This document shows, piece after piece, positions 8,850 through 18,276 of a DNA stretch of 30,841 bases (positions are counted from its first letter, which is position 1; each line of letters starts with the position of its first letter). The translations under genes were made by a program, and so were the position numbers. The notes under the pieces are model-generated. The model was not told the origin of the DNA. It ran no database searches and saw nothing but the letters and a program-made list of their open reading frames with translations. Source of the DNA: Patescibacteria group bacterium (GTDB lineage Bacteria; Patescibacteriota; Microgenomatia; UBA8517). Location of the stretch: the NCBI GenBank assembly GCA_025057695.1, contig JANWVB010000002.1, positions 1-30,841 on the forward strand, written 5' to 3'.

Positions 8850-10648
8850 TGAGTATAAGCTTTGGCTTGCATTAAGTACAGTTTTTTGTATTTTCCATCA
8901 AGTTCCATCAGTTCTTGATGCGTTCCCTGCTCTATTATCTTTCCTCCTTCCAAAACAAAGATTCTATCCGCAATTCTCACTGTAGAAAATCTTTGGGTAA
9001 CAAATATAAGTATTTTATCGCTTGAAAGTTTAGCAAGCTCATTAAATATATTCTCTTCAGCTTCTGGATCCACATTGCTTGTAGGTTCATCCATGATGAC
9101 AAATTGGGATTTCTCCCTAAACAACATTCTTGCTATCCCAATACGTTGCCACTGACCAGCAGAAAGATTTATTCCACCTTCAAAATCAGGCGCTAAAGGA
9201 GTGTCGTATTTTTTTGCAAGAGTATTAATGTATTTGTGAATTCCTGTTTTTTTAGCAACCGAAACAATTTTTTCCAAATTTGACAATTCCGAAACATATC
9301 CATAACCAATGGACTCCTTTGCGGTAAAAGGATATTGCTCAAAATCCTGATAAAGCACCGCAAGCTTGCCTCTCCACCAAGTTAAATCAATTTCTTTTAG
9401 ATCGACACCATTTACTGTAATCTTGCCTTTTTGCGGGTCGTAAAATCTTGAAATAAGTTTTATCAGAGTTGATTTGCCCGCGCCATTTTCTCCTACAATC
9501 GCAATTTTTTCTCCTTGCTTGAGTTCAAAATTAACATCTTTTAATATCCATTTCTGATTTTTTCTATACCTAAACCACACATCGGCAAACCTAATAACAA
9601 ACTCCCCATCTTGAGGAATGACACCTTTTTTGGAATCATCAATTAAAGGCTTAAGAGACATAAACCACATAAAATCTTTAACATAGATGTAATTTTCATA
9701 AACTGCAACAAACGAATTTGCCAAAGAAGCAAGATTCCTTTGAGCATTGACCAAAGTTGATAAATAAAATTGCAATGAACCAATAGTTATCTTTTGGGTT
9801 AAGGTAAGAACAACTAACCAAACAGACATAAAAATTTGCAAAATGGTAAAAGGAATCATAGTTAAAACTTGCAATTTTTGTTGCTCCACATTCAAAGCAA
9901 TTTCTTCTTTTTGACAAATTTCTTGAGCATTCTTTAATTTTTCAGTTAGAAAGGGGGTAAGATTTAAGATTTTCAATTCCATGAAATTCCTGTTTCTTAT
10001 GAGGTAATAATTAAGCCATCCCATAAGCTTATAAATTGGAGACATTCGGTTTGCCAAATCGTAACGTTTTTTGACAATCCGCGAATTAGTAAAGAACTCA
10101 GGAATAGAAACCAATATAACAGCAAACACCGCAATAGGAGATAGAAAGAACAAAACAAAAATCGAGGACAAAAAGCCAACTAAATAGTTTGGAATATCTG
10201 ACAATGGCGATAATAACCCCCACAAACGACGGTTACCTTCGCGTTGTATTTTTTCAAACTTGTTTTTAAATTCCGGGTCATCTACAGTAGCTATGTCAAG
10301 TTCTGATAATTTTGCAGAAAAAGAACGTTCAAAATAATCGTAAAGCAAATTTGAAAAAGTTTCTTTCAAAAACTGACTTGCTCCCGATAAAACATTCTGT
10401 AAAAATTCTATGAATAATCTTGCAATTATCAGAAAAATTATAAAATTAATACCTAATTGCCAATTGGGATTTCCTATATTTTCCAAAACTTCATCAATTA
10501 AAAGCTTGTTCAAATAAAAGGCGGGCAATGACAATAATCCCCAAAAAGCATTAGTTAAAATCACTCCTATCAAAAACGGCCTGTTAACTTTGTCGGCTAT
10601 TTTTAAAACTGCCCAAAAAGTGAAAGAAAATTCTTTTATCTGTTTCAT
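8846..10648 (-). CDS. ABC exporter, fused permease and ATPase
   Basis: A 600-residue half-transporter. Residues ~1-330 form the exporter-type membrane domain with about six hydrophobic segments. Residues ~350-590 form the ATPase: Walker A GENGAGKST (386-394), Q-loop region VLYQDF, signature LSAGQ (495-499), Walker B FVIMDEP (516-522) and a TQR switch in place of the usual His-containing TH(R/K). It should work as a dimer, most likely a homodimer as no partner is adjacent. The substrate is unknown; lipid, peptide and drug exporters all share this architecture. It heads a likely three-gene minus-strand unit with the methyltransferase-like gene and the hypothetical gene. Confidence 0.93.
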   Translation of the reverse strand: MKQIKEFSFTFWAVLKIADKVNRPFLIGVILTNAFWGLLSLPAFYLNKLLIDEVLENIGNPNWQLGINFIIFLIIARLFIEFLQNVLSGASQFLKETFSNLLYDYFERSFSAKLSELDIATVDDPEFKNKFEKIQREGNRRLWGLLSPLSDIPNYLVGFLSSIFVLFFLSPIAVFAVILVSIPEFFTNSRIVKKRYDLANRMSPIYKLMGWLNYYLIRNRNFMELKILNLTPFLTEKLKNAQEICQKEEIALNVEQQKLQVLTMIPFTILQIFMSVWLVVLTLTQKITIGSLQFYLSTLVNAQRNLASLANSFVAVYENYIYVKDFMWFMSLKPLIDDSKKGVIPQDGEFVIRFADVWFRYRKNQKWILKDVNFELKQGEKIAIVGENGAGKSTLIKLISRFYDPQKGKITVNGVDLKEIDLTWWRGKLAVLYQDFEQYPFTAKESIGYGYVSELSNLEKIVSVAKKTGIHKYINTLAKKYDTPLAPDFEGGINLSAGQWQRIGIARMLFREKSQFVIMDEPTSNVDPEAEENIFNELAKLSSDKILIFVTQRFSTVRIADRIFVLEGGKIIEQGTHQELMELDGKYKKLYLMQAKAYTQ

Positions 10649-10692
10649 AATTTTTTATTTTACTGGTTTAATCAGCTTTTTTGATATATAAA

Positions 10693-11868
10693 ATGCAAAA
10701 TATGACAAAAACTCCACTTGCCGAAATACTGCGTCCAAAATCAATCAAAGACTATTTAGGGCAAGAACATTTAATTGGCAAGGGAGGATTGATCGACACG
10801 CTTATTAAAAACTCAAAATCTACAAAATTTTTTCCATCTATCATATTATGGGGTCCAGTTGGTAGTGGAAAAACAACTCTTGCAAGAATTATAGCAAGCG
10901 AGCTAAATCGGGAATTTCATGAATTCTCAGCAGTAAACACTTCAAGTCGTGACATACAACAGCTTGTAAACTCTTTAGATAAAACAAGCCAAGCTCCAAT
11001 TGTTTTCATTGATGAAATTCATAGATTCAACAAAGCACAACAAGACAAACTTCTGCCATATATTGAAAAAGGCAAGATTATCCTGATCGGGGCAACAACT
11101 GAAAACCCAAGTTTTGAAGTGATTGGACCATTATTATCAAGGTGCCGCGTTATAACTCTTACTCAACTTGGTAAAAACGATTTGTCAAAAATCCTAAATA
11201 AAGCCCTTGATAAACTAGAATGCCAAATAGAGAAAAACGCCAAAGAATTTCTAATTGAAAGTTCAAATGGAGACGCCAGAACGCTACTTAACGTTTTGGA
11301 AATCGCCTCAAATCTTACTAATGACTCTCAAATATCCATAAATCACATTGAACAAGCACTGCAAAAACCTCAGTATACTTTTGACAAAAAGGGGGAGGAT
11401 TACTATAACACAATTTCCGCATTCATAAAGAGTATGAGAGCATCAAATCCATCTGCGACGCTTTATTATTTGGCTAGAATGGTATCAGCAGGACAAGACC
11501 CGCTTTATATTGCAAGGCGAATGATTATTTTTGCTTCAGAAGATATAGGCATGGCGCAACCAACCGCGCTTGTTGTTGCAAATGAAGTTTTTCGCGCATG
11601 CGAGACAATAGGATACCCTGAATGCGCCATCAATCTTGCTCATGGAGCTATTTATCTTGCGACAGCCAAAAAAGATAGAAGCGCATACGAAGGTTTGCAA
11701 TCAGCGCTAAGCGATGTTAGAAAACACGGCAACCTTCCTATACCGCTTAAACTCAGAAACGCTCCAACAAAACTAATGAAAAACTTAGGCTATGGAAAAG
11801 ATTATAAAATGTACAATCAAGAAAACTTGCTACCTGAAAAATTAAAAGGTAAAAAGTATTATAAATAA
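10693..11868 (+). CDS. rarA: replication-associated recombination protein A (RarA/MgsA), AAA+ ATPase
   Basis: A clamp-loader-like AAA+ ATPase acting at stalled replication forks. From this start it is 391 residues. Diagnostic motifs are PLAEILRPKSIKDYLGQEHL at the N-terminus, Walker A GPVGSGKTTLA, Walker B IVFIDEIHRFNKAQQD, sensor GATTENPSFEV and the conserved C-terminal region with SAGQDPLYIARRM and EDIGMA. The length matches the family (about 400-440). I prefer ATG at 10693, or the ATG at 10702; the TTG at 10681 lies within a likely -10 box (TGATATATA at 10682-10690). The dcd-like gene follows after 3 bases, so the two probably form an operon. Confidence 0.95.
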   Translation: MQNMTKTPLAEILRPKSIKDYLGQEHLIGKGGLIDTLIKNSKSTKFFPSIILWGPVGSGKTTLARIIASELNREFHEFSAVNTSSRDIQQLVNSLDKTSQAPIVFIDEIHRFNKAQQDKLLPYIEKGKIILIGATTENPSFEVIGPLLSRCRVITLTQLGKNDLSKILNKALDKLECQIEKNAKEFLIESSNGDARTLLNVLEIASNLTNDSQISINHIEQALQKPQYTFDKKGEDYYNTISAFIKSMRASNPSATLYYLARMVSAGQDPLYIARRMIIFASEDIGMAQPTALVVANEVFRACETIGYPECAINLAHGAIYLATAKKDRSAYEGLQSALSDVRKHGNLPIPLKLRNAPTKLMKNLGYGKDYKMYNQENLLPEKLKGKKYYK

Positions 11869-11871
11869 ATT

Positions 11872-12426
11872 ATGATACTTGGTCATTCGGAACTGAAAAA
11901 ATTAATTAAAAAGCGCAATTTAATATCCGGACTATCAAAACGGGACATGGAGTCGCCAGTGGGATGTGTTTTTGATTTACAACTTGACAGAGTATATGAA
12001 CTTGATGGAAGTTTGTTTTTAGGCATTGAAGAACGAGAAACCCCAGATCTGCGAGAAGTCGCTATTTTTGACAAAAATAAAAGGTCAAGTTTTTTATTTA
12101 AACCAAACGTCTATTACTTGGTAAAAACAATTGAAAAAGTTAACATGCCCGAAAACATAGCGGCAATGGTATTGCCAAGATCAACACTCTTGCGTTCAGG
12201 AATAATGCTAAGAACTGGGATGATAGATCCGGGATATCAGGGAGAGCTTTATTTTGGACTAATTAACCATAATACCAAACATGCTGAAATAGAACTTGGG
12301 GCAAGATTCGCACAAATCTATTTTGTGGAAATCAAAGGAAAAGCAGTACGAACTTATCATGGACAATGGCAAGGAGGAAGAGCAACAACAAAAAGCTCAA
12401 CAACTGGCAGAGAAAAACAAGTTTAG
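11872..12426 (+). CDS. dCTP deaminase/dUTPase-family protein
   Basis: A 184-residue trimeric dUTPase-fold protein. The N-terminus is Dcd-like (MILGHSELKKLIKKRNL). The central part has the phosphate-binding box LPRSTLLRSGI and the box TGMIDPGYQGELYFGLINHN, containing the Asp that contacts the nucleotide. A Dcd-like tail, TYHGQWQGGRA, closes the site. In true dCTP deaminases the ITLEFYN-like segment supplies the catalytic Glu; here the aligned residue is Gly (ELYFGLIN). The protein may therefore hydrolyse dUTP rather than deaminate dCTP. Nucleotide-pool cleaning is the likely job in either case. Co-transcribed with rarA. Confidence 0.8.
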   Translation: MILGHSELKKLIKKRNLISGLSKRDMESPVGCVFDLQLDRVYELDGSLFLGIEERETPDLREVAIFDKNKRSSFLFKPNVYYLVKTIEKVNMPENIAAMVLPRSTLLRSGIMLRTGMIDPGYQGELYFGLINHNTKHAEIELGARFAQIYFVEIKGKAVRTYHGQWQGGRATTKSSTTGREKQV

Positions 12427-12467
12427 CAAATCAAAAAACCAAAAAAGTCAATTTTTCAAACTAAAAT

Positions 12468-13730
12468 TTAGATTGCAACTATCCTATCCTTGCCTATCCA
12501 CTTTTGAAGCACTTTGGGAATCAAAACAGAGCCATCTTTTTGCTGATAATTTTCCAAAATTGCAATTATTGTTCTGGATACAGCAATAGCAGTACCATTA
12601 AGCATATGAATATACTCATTTTTGCCATCTTTTGTCCTGTATTTGATATTTAAGTTTCTTGCCTGATAATCTGTGCAGTTTGATGTAGAAGTAACTTCTC
12701 CATAATCATTTCTACCCGGCATCCAAACTTCTATATCGTATTTTCTTGAAGCCATCGCTCCCAAATCGCCAGTGCATTGTTTGATAACTCTATAAGGTAA
12801 TCCCAAGCCTTGATAAAGCTTTTCTTCTAATTCCAACAAATAATCATGCATTTTGTTTGACTCAGAAGGAGTGCAATAAATAAACATCTCAACTTTTGTG
12901 AACTGGTGGACACGATATAAACCTTTTGAGTACTTTCCGTATGCGCCAGCTTCTTGCCTGAAAGCATGCGAGTAACCTACGTACTTGATTGGCAAATTTT
13001 GCTCCAGAATTACCTCATCAGCGTGCTTACCGGCAAGAGTTACTTCCGCAGTAGCAATAAGTCCTAAATCTTGACCTTCTATAGTATAAGTTTGAGCTTC
13101 ATCTCCTTTGGGAAGATATCCTGTGCCTAGATAATACCTTGATTTTGCCAAATCCGGCGTAATCGCCGGCACAAAACCCTCTTTTATAAGATTTTCAAAA
13201 GCATACTGTACTAAAGCAAGTTCCAAAAGAGCACCATCTCCAAAAAGATAATAAAATTGAGATCCAGAAACTTTTGCACCAGAATCAAAATCGATTATAC
13301 CAAGACTTTCACCCAATGTAAGATGATCAAGCGGCTCAAAATCAAATTGCGGCATATCCCCCCACTTTTTGATTTCTTCATTCTCTGAATCATTTTTGCC
13401 AATTCTAACATCAGAAGCAGGAAGATTGGGAATTTGATTCATAATCTCAAAAAATTCCTCCTCCAGCTTTGCTAATTCCGGTTCCTTTAATTGAATTGCT
13501 TCTTTGACTTTTTTCCCTTCTTCGACAAGTTCGCTTTTATCAATTGACCTTTTCACAGCATCCGCAATCGAATTTCTTTTTGCACGAAGATCCTGCAGTT
13601 CCTGTATTAACTGGCGTCTTTTCTTATCAATAACTAAAACTTTATCTACCAAAGAAGAATCATACTGTTTATCTGAAACTCCTTTTTTTACTTTTTCGGG
13701 ATTTTCGCGAATAAATTGAATATCAAGCAT
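12468..13730 (-). CDS. serS: seryl-tRNA synthetase
   Basis: A 420-residue class II synthetase that charges tRNA-Ser. Residues ~1-105 form the tRNA-binding coiled-coil arm, starting MLDIQFIREN and rich in Lys/Glu. The catalytic core includes TAEVTLAG (serine/adenylate site), motif 2 YSHAFRQEAGAYGKYSKGLY with the following RVHQFTKVEMF, the specificity segment EVTSTSNCTDYQARN, and motif 3 NGTAIAVSRTIIAILENYQ. Length and motifs are standard. Converges on the dcd-like gene with a 41-base gap. The start ATG is the first codon of the conserved N-terminus and lacks a Shine-Dalgarno sequence. Confidence 0.98.
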   Translation of the reverse strand: MLDIQFIRENPEKVKKGVSDKQYDSSLVDKVLVIDKKRRQLIQELQDLRAKRNSIADAVKRSIDKSELVEEGKKVKEAIQLKEPELAKLEEEFFEIMNQIPNLPASDVRIGKNDSENEEIKKWGDMPQFDFEPLDHLTLGESLGIIDFDSGAKVSGSQFYYLFGDGALLELALVQYAFENLIKEGFVPAITPDLAKSRYYLGTGYLPKGDEAQTYTIEGQDLGLIATAEVTLAGKHADEVILEQNLPIKYVGYSHAFRQEAGAYGKYSKGLYRVHQFTKVEMFIYCTPSESNKMHDYLLELEEKLYQGLGLPYRVIKQCTGDLGAMASRKYDIEVWMPGRNDYGEVTSTSNCTDYQARNLNIKYRTKDGKNEYIHMLNGTAIAVSRTIIAILENYQQKDGSVLIPKVLQKWIGKDRIVAI

Positions 13731-13823
13731 ATTTTGAAATCAAAAAACATTTAAGCTTAACAAGTCCAAATAAAGATTGCCAGACATTTTAATTTAAAAA
13801 ATAAACACAAAGCAAATTTTAAA

Positions 13824-15149
13824 CTAATATCCACAAAATTCCAGAAAATCTTTTCGAATAACTTTCAAATCAATTTTCTTTTTACCACCAAACATCATCA
13901 ATCTGGCTTTTTTAAAATTAAGCAATTTAAAAGTGTATTCGTTTACCTCTTTGAGAGTAATACTATTGGTTAATTTTTCATAATCTTCTGGCATATAAAT
14001 TTCCTTATCATCAATTACCTGATCCAAAAAATCGCTGGCTATGTTGAAAATCCCCGAGAAATCGGCATACATTCTCATGTTTAAATAATTGCGCGCCAGC
14101 ACAAATTCTTCTTCTTCAAAACCATCCTTTGCTATTTCCTTCAGCGCGTTGTATGTTTCTTTTAGAACAATCTCTATATTTTCTACTTTTGAATCACCAT
14201 AGATCCCAAATACCCCAGCGTAAGGTCTAACATTAAAACCACTACCAGCGCGATATACTAAACCCAAATCAATCCTTAATCTTTTGTACACTCTTGCATT
14301 CCCGTTTCCGCAGATGAGATAGTTAATTAAATAATATATCCGAGCATCTTTTCTTGACCTTTGCATAAAACCCAAGTGAGGGAAAAAAATTTCAAAATCC
14401 ACATGATCACCTAAAGTATCATAAACAAAAATCCTTGGGTGTACTTTATAAGTCCATTCGATTTTGGGATAATCAACAACCTTTTTACCCCTTTCCCAAT
14501 CGCCAAAATGTTTACTGAGAAAAAATTTAGCTTCTTGTGGATCAAATTTACCTGTTAAAACCAATTTTATATTTTGCGGTTGGTAATATTTTCTATAAGT
14601 TGCAAGCAGATCGTTGCGATTTACTTTTTCCACAACTTCCACTTTTCCAAATCCTTTAAGAGAATATGGACTGTTTCTTCCAAACAATAATGCAACTCCC
14701 TTTTTTGTGTACTTGCTCTCAGCTGAACTACTAGCACCTGATATTTCAGAAAGAATTACAGATCTTGTTTTTTCAATGTCTTCCTCCCGAAAAGCAGGGT
14801 ATCTCAAAAAATCAGAAACAAAATTTATCATCTCTTCTAATTTTGAACTAGGACAAGTAAACCAATATTTCGTATCAAAATTACTAACCATGCCGTTATA
14901 AGTAGCGCCAATATAATCCCCAAATCTGATAAATTCGGATTCGCTTTTATATTTCACAGGTCCTTGAAGAATTACATGTTCTAAAAAATGAAGAGTGCCA
15001 GCCTGATTTGCGGATTCATTAGAAACACCAGCTTTTAGACCTAAATAAATGCAAACTGCTCTGACCTCATCCATACTGTATAGAACCACTTCAAGACCAT
15101 TTTGCAGTTTATATCTGTCATACGGCTTATCTTTTTTATCTTTTGTCAT
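13824..15149 (-). CDS. M16 family zinc peptidase
   Basis: A 441-residue pitrilysin/insulinase-type protein. The inverted zinc motif HFLEH is at 54-58 and the third ligand is Glu135 (in VILSEI), exactly the 76-residue interval expected for active M16 enzymes. The second domain (from about 220) has the family's YKRLRIDLGLVYRAGSG segment, corresponding to the R/Y substrate-binding region. There is no signal peptide, so it is probably cytosolic, consistent with peptide degradation or processing. Its ATG overlaps the TGA of the HD-domain gene (ATGA), indicating coupling. Confidence 0.93.
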   Translation of the reverse strand: MTKDKKDKPYDRYKLQNGLEVVLYSMDEVRAVCIYLGLKAGVSNESANQAGTLHFLEHVILQGPVKYKSESEFIRFGDYIGATYNGMVSNFDTKYWFTCPSSKLEEMINFVSDFLRYPAFREEDIEKTRSVILSEISGASSSAESKYTKKGVALLFGRNSPYSLKGFGKVEVVEKVNRNDLLATYRKYYQPQNIKLVLTGKFDPQEAKFFLSKHFGDWERGKKVVDYPKIEWTYKVHPRIFVYDTLGDHVDFEIFFPHLGFMQRSRKDARIYYLINYLICGNGNARVYKRLRIDLGLVYRAGSGFNVRPYAGVFGIYGDSKVENIEIVLKETYNALKEIAKDGFEEEEFVLARNYLNMRMYADFSGIFNIASDFLDQVIDDKEIYMPEDYEKLTNSITLKEVNEYTFKLLNFKKARLMMFGGKKKIDLKVIRKDFLEFCGY

Positions 15150-15712
15150 AATCCCAATTCCGAAGAAATAGATTGCATTGAAGTAAGAGCCATACCAATA
15201 AAATCATTAAGCGGTATCCCCAAAGCGCTTTCGCACTTTTTTATTTGTTCTCTATTTGCTCCTTTTGTAAAAGATTTTTCAGAGAATTTTTTGACCACCG
15301 AATCAACAGAAACAGAAAACAACCTCTTATCTTTCATAACAAGAGCGACTGCGACAATCAAACCAGTAAGTTCGTCGCAACAATAAAGCGCCCATTGCAT
15401 TTTAGTTTTTGGCATAAGAGCATCATCAACATATCTCCAACCATGCGCAAGAATTGCATCCTTTATGTCGCTATCAACATCAAAATCCAAAAGCCACTGC
15501 ATTAACAACTTGGTATGTTTTGCGCGCATATCTTCTTTTGTCTCTTCATAATCAGCATCATGCAAAAGGCCTGCTATTCCCCAAACCTCTTCATTTTCAT
15601 GAAACCTTCTCGCCAGAGCTCGCATAACAGCTTCAACCGCATAGCAATGCCTGCGAAGGTTCTGATTTTTGACATGTTTATGTAAAAAATTAAGCACTTG
15701 TCCTCGTGTCAT
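15146..15712 (-). CDS. HD-domain phosphohydrolase-like protein
   Basis: A 188-residue HD superfamily metal-dependent hydrolase. His22 (in RRHCYAVEAVM), the paired His51-Asp52 (in GIAGLLHDADYEE), His65 (in MRAKHTKLL) and a later Asp (about 84) give the metal-binding pattern. Such proteins hydrolyse phosphate esters of nucleotides or related compounds; the substrate cannot be told from sequence. It overlaps its neighbours by 4 bases on each side (ATGA with lysS before it and with the M16 gene after it), so lysS, the HD gene and the M16 gene form one tightly coupled operon. Confidence 0.88.
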   Translation of the reverse strand: MTRGQVLNFLHKHVKNQNLRRHCYAVEAVMRALARRFHENEEVWGIAGLLHDADYEETKEDMRAKHTKLLMQWLLDFDVDSDIKDAILAHGWRYVDDALMPKTKMQWALYCCDELTGLIVAVALVMKDKRLFSVSVDSVVKKFSEKSFTKGANREQIKKCESALGIPLNDFIGMALTSMQSISSELGL

Positions 15713-17271
15713 AGATTTAATATTTCCCTAAATCTCCTTTTTGCCACCTCAATATGCTCCAGCAAAAACCAAGCCGCCTTTGGCCCATGAGGTTTGCCAA
15801 TTAAGGCAATATATATAGCGCCAAACGCTTCTTTAGCGGGAAGATTAATTTGTTTGGACAAATTGTACAAAACGGTTTGAAATTCCTCAGGGTTTTGATT
15901 CGATTCAAGCGAATCAAGTACCAACTTAAGATACTCCAATTGTGCATTGGACAAATTTTTAACTTCCGGCGGAATTGTATCTGAAGGCAAAAACACCTGC
16001 TTTTTGGGAGCGTAAACTGAAATCCAAATTTTGGCATACTTAATTCTTTCCTTCAAAACCTTTTTCTCGAAAGGCGAAAGCCTGGTGCCTTTTAACTCTG
16101 AAAACTTTTGATATATGTCAACTTTTGAATCCTGCAAGTAATTAACAACATCCAAAAACCTAGGCACAAAATGTGGCTTTGGCATCTTATTGGTAATTTG
16201 CGAATATTCAAACATAGCAGATAAATTTTCATCTGATTGTTCCCAATAAGCCTTTTGCGCTTGATCATAAAGATCAAAAAGCTCAGGTATTGCCATATTT
16301 CCATAAGGATCAAAATTAGCCTGCCTTTTTATATTATGCTTTGCAAACAAAAACCTCCCTATAACCGGCGGAAGCATTTTGACCAGATCACGCGCTTTAA
16401 GCCCCAACCCTTTAGATGAACTCATTTTTCTACCACCTATCAACAAAAATTCATAAGGCAATTTGTAAGGTTTAGGGAAATCAAATACTGCCTCACACAA
16501 AGCCATCGCAATATCATAAGATCCGCCTTTTGAAGCATGATCTTTGCCAGCACCCTCTATAGTAACTCCCATCACTTTCCAATGCGCTGGCCAGTCAACT
16601 TTCCAAGGCAATTTGCCATTCCCCCCAAATGGACTAATTTCACCCTGATATCCACAACCTTGAGCCCATTCAACTAGATTTGGTTCACAAACATAACTAA
16701 CTTTTTTGCCATCCCAAGAATAAACTCTTGTAGTTCCTAACTTGGAACACTTCTCGCAAATAACCTGAAACGGCAACCATCCTTTTTTCTCTTTATCGCT
16801 ACCCGAAACTTCTTTGTATATCTTGCGAATTTTTTCACTATTATCTAAAGCTGTTTTTATCACATTATCAAATTTTCCTTCATGATACATTTGCCATGAA
16901 GATAAAATTTTCGCCTCAACACCTAAAACCCTAAAAGAATTGATAAAATCATCAGCATAATAATCAGCCATCGACTGAAACTTGGAATCAGGGGAAGGAA
17001 CAGCTTTTAATGGAAAACCAAGATACTTGGAATACTCGGGAATTAAATCGTCAGATAAACCATCAACAGCGTCAAAATCATTTATAACAAAGGTAAATTC
17101 AACATCAACTCCTCTTTTTTTAAGAGATCTATAAATAATGCTATGCACCACAGGACCCATCAAAGACCCTACATGAGCTAAACCCGAAGGAGTTTTCATA
17201 TCATCAACCCAATACGGATAATACTTACCAGAAGAAATTATTTCATCCGCAATTTTATTTGCCCAGTACAT
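15709..17271 (-). CDS. lysS: class I lysyl-tRNA synthetase
   Basis: A 520-residue class I (archaeal-type) LysRS, unrelated to the class II enzyme of most bacteria. The HIGH-like motif is HVGS (33-36) after TPSGLA, and the KMSKS-like motif is KMSSS (282-286). A zinc-finger-like Cys set is present (C172, C175, C195, C206). The C-terminal helical part ends in the conserved FGAIYIALIGKPHGPKAAWF region. Class I LysRS occurs in archaea, spirochaetes, some alphaproteobacteria and scattered other bacteria. Length matches the family (about 500-530). First gene of the lysS-HD-M16 unit. Confidence 0.96.
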   Translation of the reverse strand: MYWANKIADEIISSGKYYPYWVDDMKTPSGLAHVGSLMGPVVHSIIYRSLKKRGVDVEFTFVINDFDAVDGLSDDLIPEYSKYLGFPLKAVPSPDSKFQSMADYYADDFINSFRVLGVEAKILSSWQMYHEGKFDNVIKTALDNSEKIRKIYKEVSGSDKEKKGWLPFQVICEKCSKLGTTRVYSWDGKKVSYVCEPNLVEWAQGCGYQGEISPFGGNGKLPWKVDWPAHWKVMGVTIEGAGKDHASKGGSYDIAMALCEAVFDFPKPYKLPYEFLLIGGRKMSSSKGLGLKARDLVKMLPPVIGRFLFAKHNIKRQANFDPYGNMAIPELFDLYDQAQKAYWEQSDENLSAMFEYSQITNKMPKPHFVPRFLDVVNYLQDSKVDIYQKFSELKGTRLSPFEKKVLKERIKYAKIWISVYAPKKQVFLPSDTIPPEVKNLSNAQLEYLKLVLDSLESNQNPEEFQTVLYNLSKQINLPAKEAFGAIYIALIGKPHGPKAAWFLLEHIEVAKRRFREILNL

Positions 17272-17331
17272 GAAGCTATTTTAGCAATAAATTACAACTT
17301 TAGAAACTTGAAGGCTTTTTAAATTAAAAAG

Positions 17332-17805
17332 CTATTCTACACTGATAATCTCATAAATCAATTTGCCAACAGGCGCATCAACTTCTACTTTTTCACCTTG
17401 CTTTTTGCCTATCAAAGCTTGCCCGAGAGGCGAAGTATGAGAAATCTTTTTTTGGATCGGATCTGCTTCCCAATCTCCCACAATAAAATAGATATGTGTT
17501 TTATCTTTTACTTTTACTGTGACTTTCGTGCCAACTTTAATGCCATCTGTATTAGTATCATCTACAGATACAATAACAGCGCTTTTAATAACTTCTTCAA
17601 GTTCGGATATTCTACCATCCAAAAATTCGAGTTCATCTCTTGCATTTTGGTAATCACTGTTTTCAGACAAATCTCCCTGAGATCTGGCATTTGCTAGCCT
17701 CTCGACCAAAGCAGGCCTTTTTACATTAACCAATTCGTCAAAATCAGCTTTAAGAGCATCAAGCCCTTGTTGTGTTAACTTTACTGGTTGTTTAAACAGA
17801 TTCAT
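17332..17805 (-). CDS. greA: transcription elongation factor GreA
   Basis: A 157-residue factor that enters the RNA polymerase secondary channel and stimulates cleavage of backtracked RNA. The N-terminal coiled coil (1-77) carries the diagnostic tip ARSQGDLSENSDYQNARDE with its two acidic residues. The C-terminal FKBP-like domain has ISHTSPLGQALIGKKQGEKV. Length is standard. A strong hairpin-plus-T-tract terminator lies about 70 bases upstream on the same strand. That terminator either attenuates greA or ends a separate upstream RNA. Confidence 0.97.
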   Translation of the reverse strand: MNLFKQPVKLTQQGLDALKADFDELVNVKRPALVERLANARSQGDLSENSDYQNARDELEFLDGRISELEEVIKSAVIVSVDDTNTDGIKVGTKVTVKVKDKTHIYFIVGDWEADPIQKKISHTSPLGQALIGKKQGEKVEVDAPVGKLIYEIISVE

Positions 17806-17867
17806 AAATCAAAGTTAATTACAATAACTAGATAAAAATTAACAAAGAATAAAAAACAAAAATTCAC

Positions 17868-17892
17868 TAAAAAACTCTCCCATCAGGAGAGT
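17868..17892 (-). terminator. intrinsic terminator upstream of greA (attenuator or small-RNA end)
   Basis: On the minus strand ACTCTCC, a TGATG loop and GGAGAGT form a 7-bp G/C-containing stem followed directly by a run of six T. This is the best-formed intrinsic terminator in the window, yet no minus-strand gene ends here; the next feature downstream is the start of greA. A weak promoter-like AAGACA, 17 bases, TAGAAC with an extended TG lies just upstream of it on the same strand. Confidence 0.7.
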
Positions 17893-18276
17893 CAAGTTCT
17901 AACACACTAAATTTAATTTGTCTTAAGTTTTTTTGTTATATGTTATATTATATTTGTATGTCTAATTAGGAAGAAAAACTTGAAAACTCAAAAATATAGT
18001 GTTTGGTATTGTACTTTAATGTGAATAAAAATGTCAAGACCTATTTTAATTTCTATATTTTATTTTTGAATTACTCTCTATATTAATATTAATTACTATT
18101 AACCTTAACCAATAGTCAGTTTGTTAACTCAAACTCCAACCAAAATAAAACTTATAGAATATAATCTTGAAAAGTTAAGTTATTTCAACCAAGTCAAATC
18201 AAACATAGCGCAAACATACAAATTTAATTAAAAAAGGCGAAATGCAATTTTAAAAAAAACAAAATCTATCCTATAT

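Noticed and set aside
12296..12589. Plus-strand 97-residue frame overlapping the end of the dcd-like gene and the end of serS
   Set aside because: Overlaps two well-supported genes in other frames; Gln/Lys-rich low-complexity product typical of a shadow frame.
17941..17949. Main promoter of the epimerase gene at TGTTATATT
   Set aside because: It lies almost 400 bases upstream, while a better-spaced promoter (18277-18306) is adjacent to the gene.
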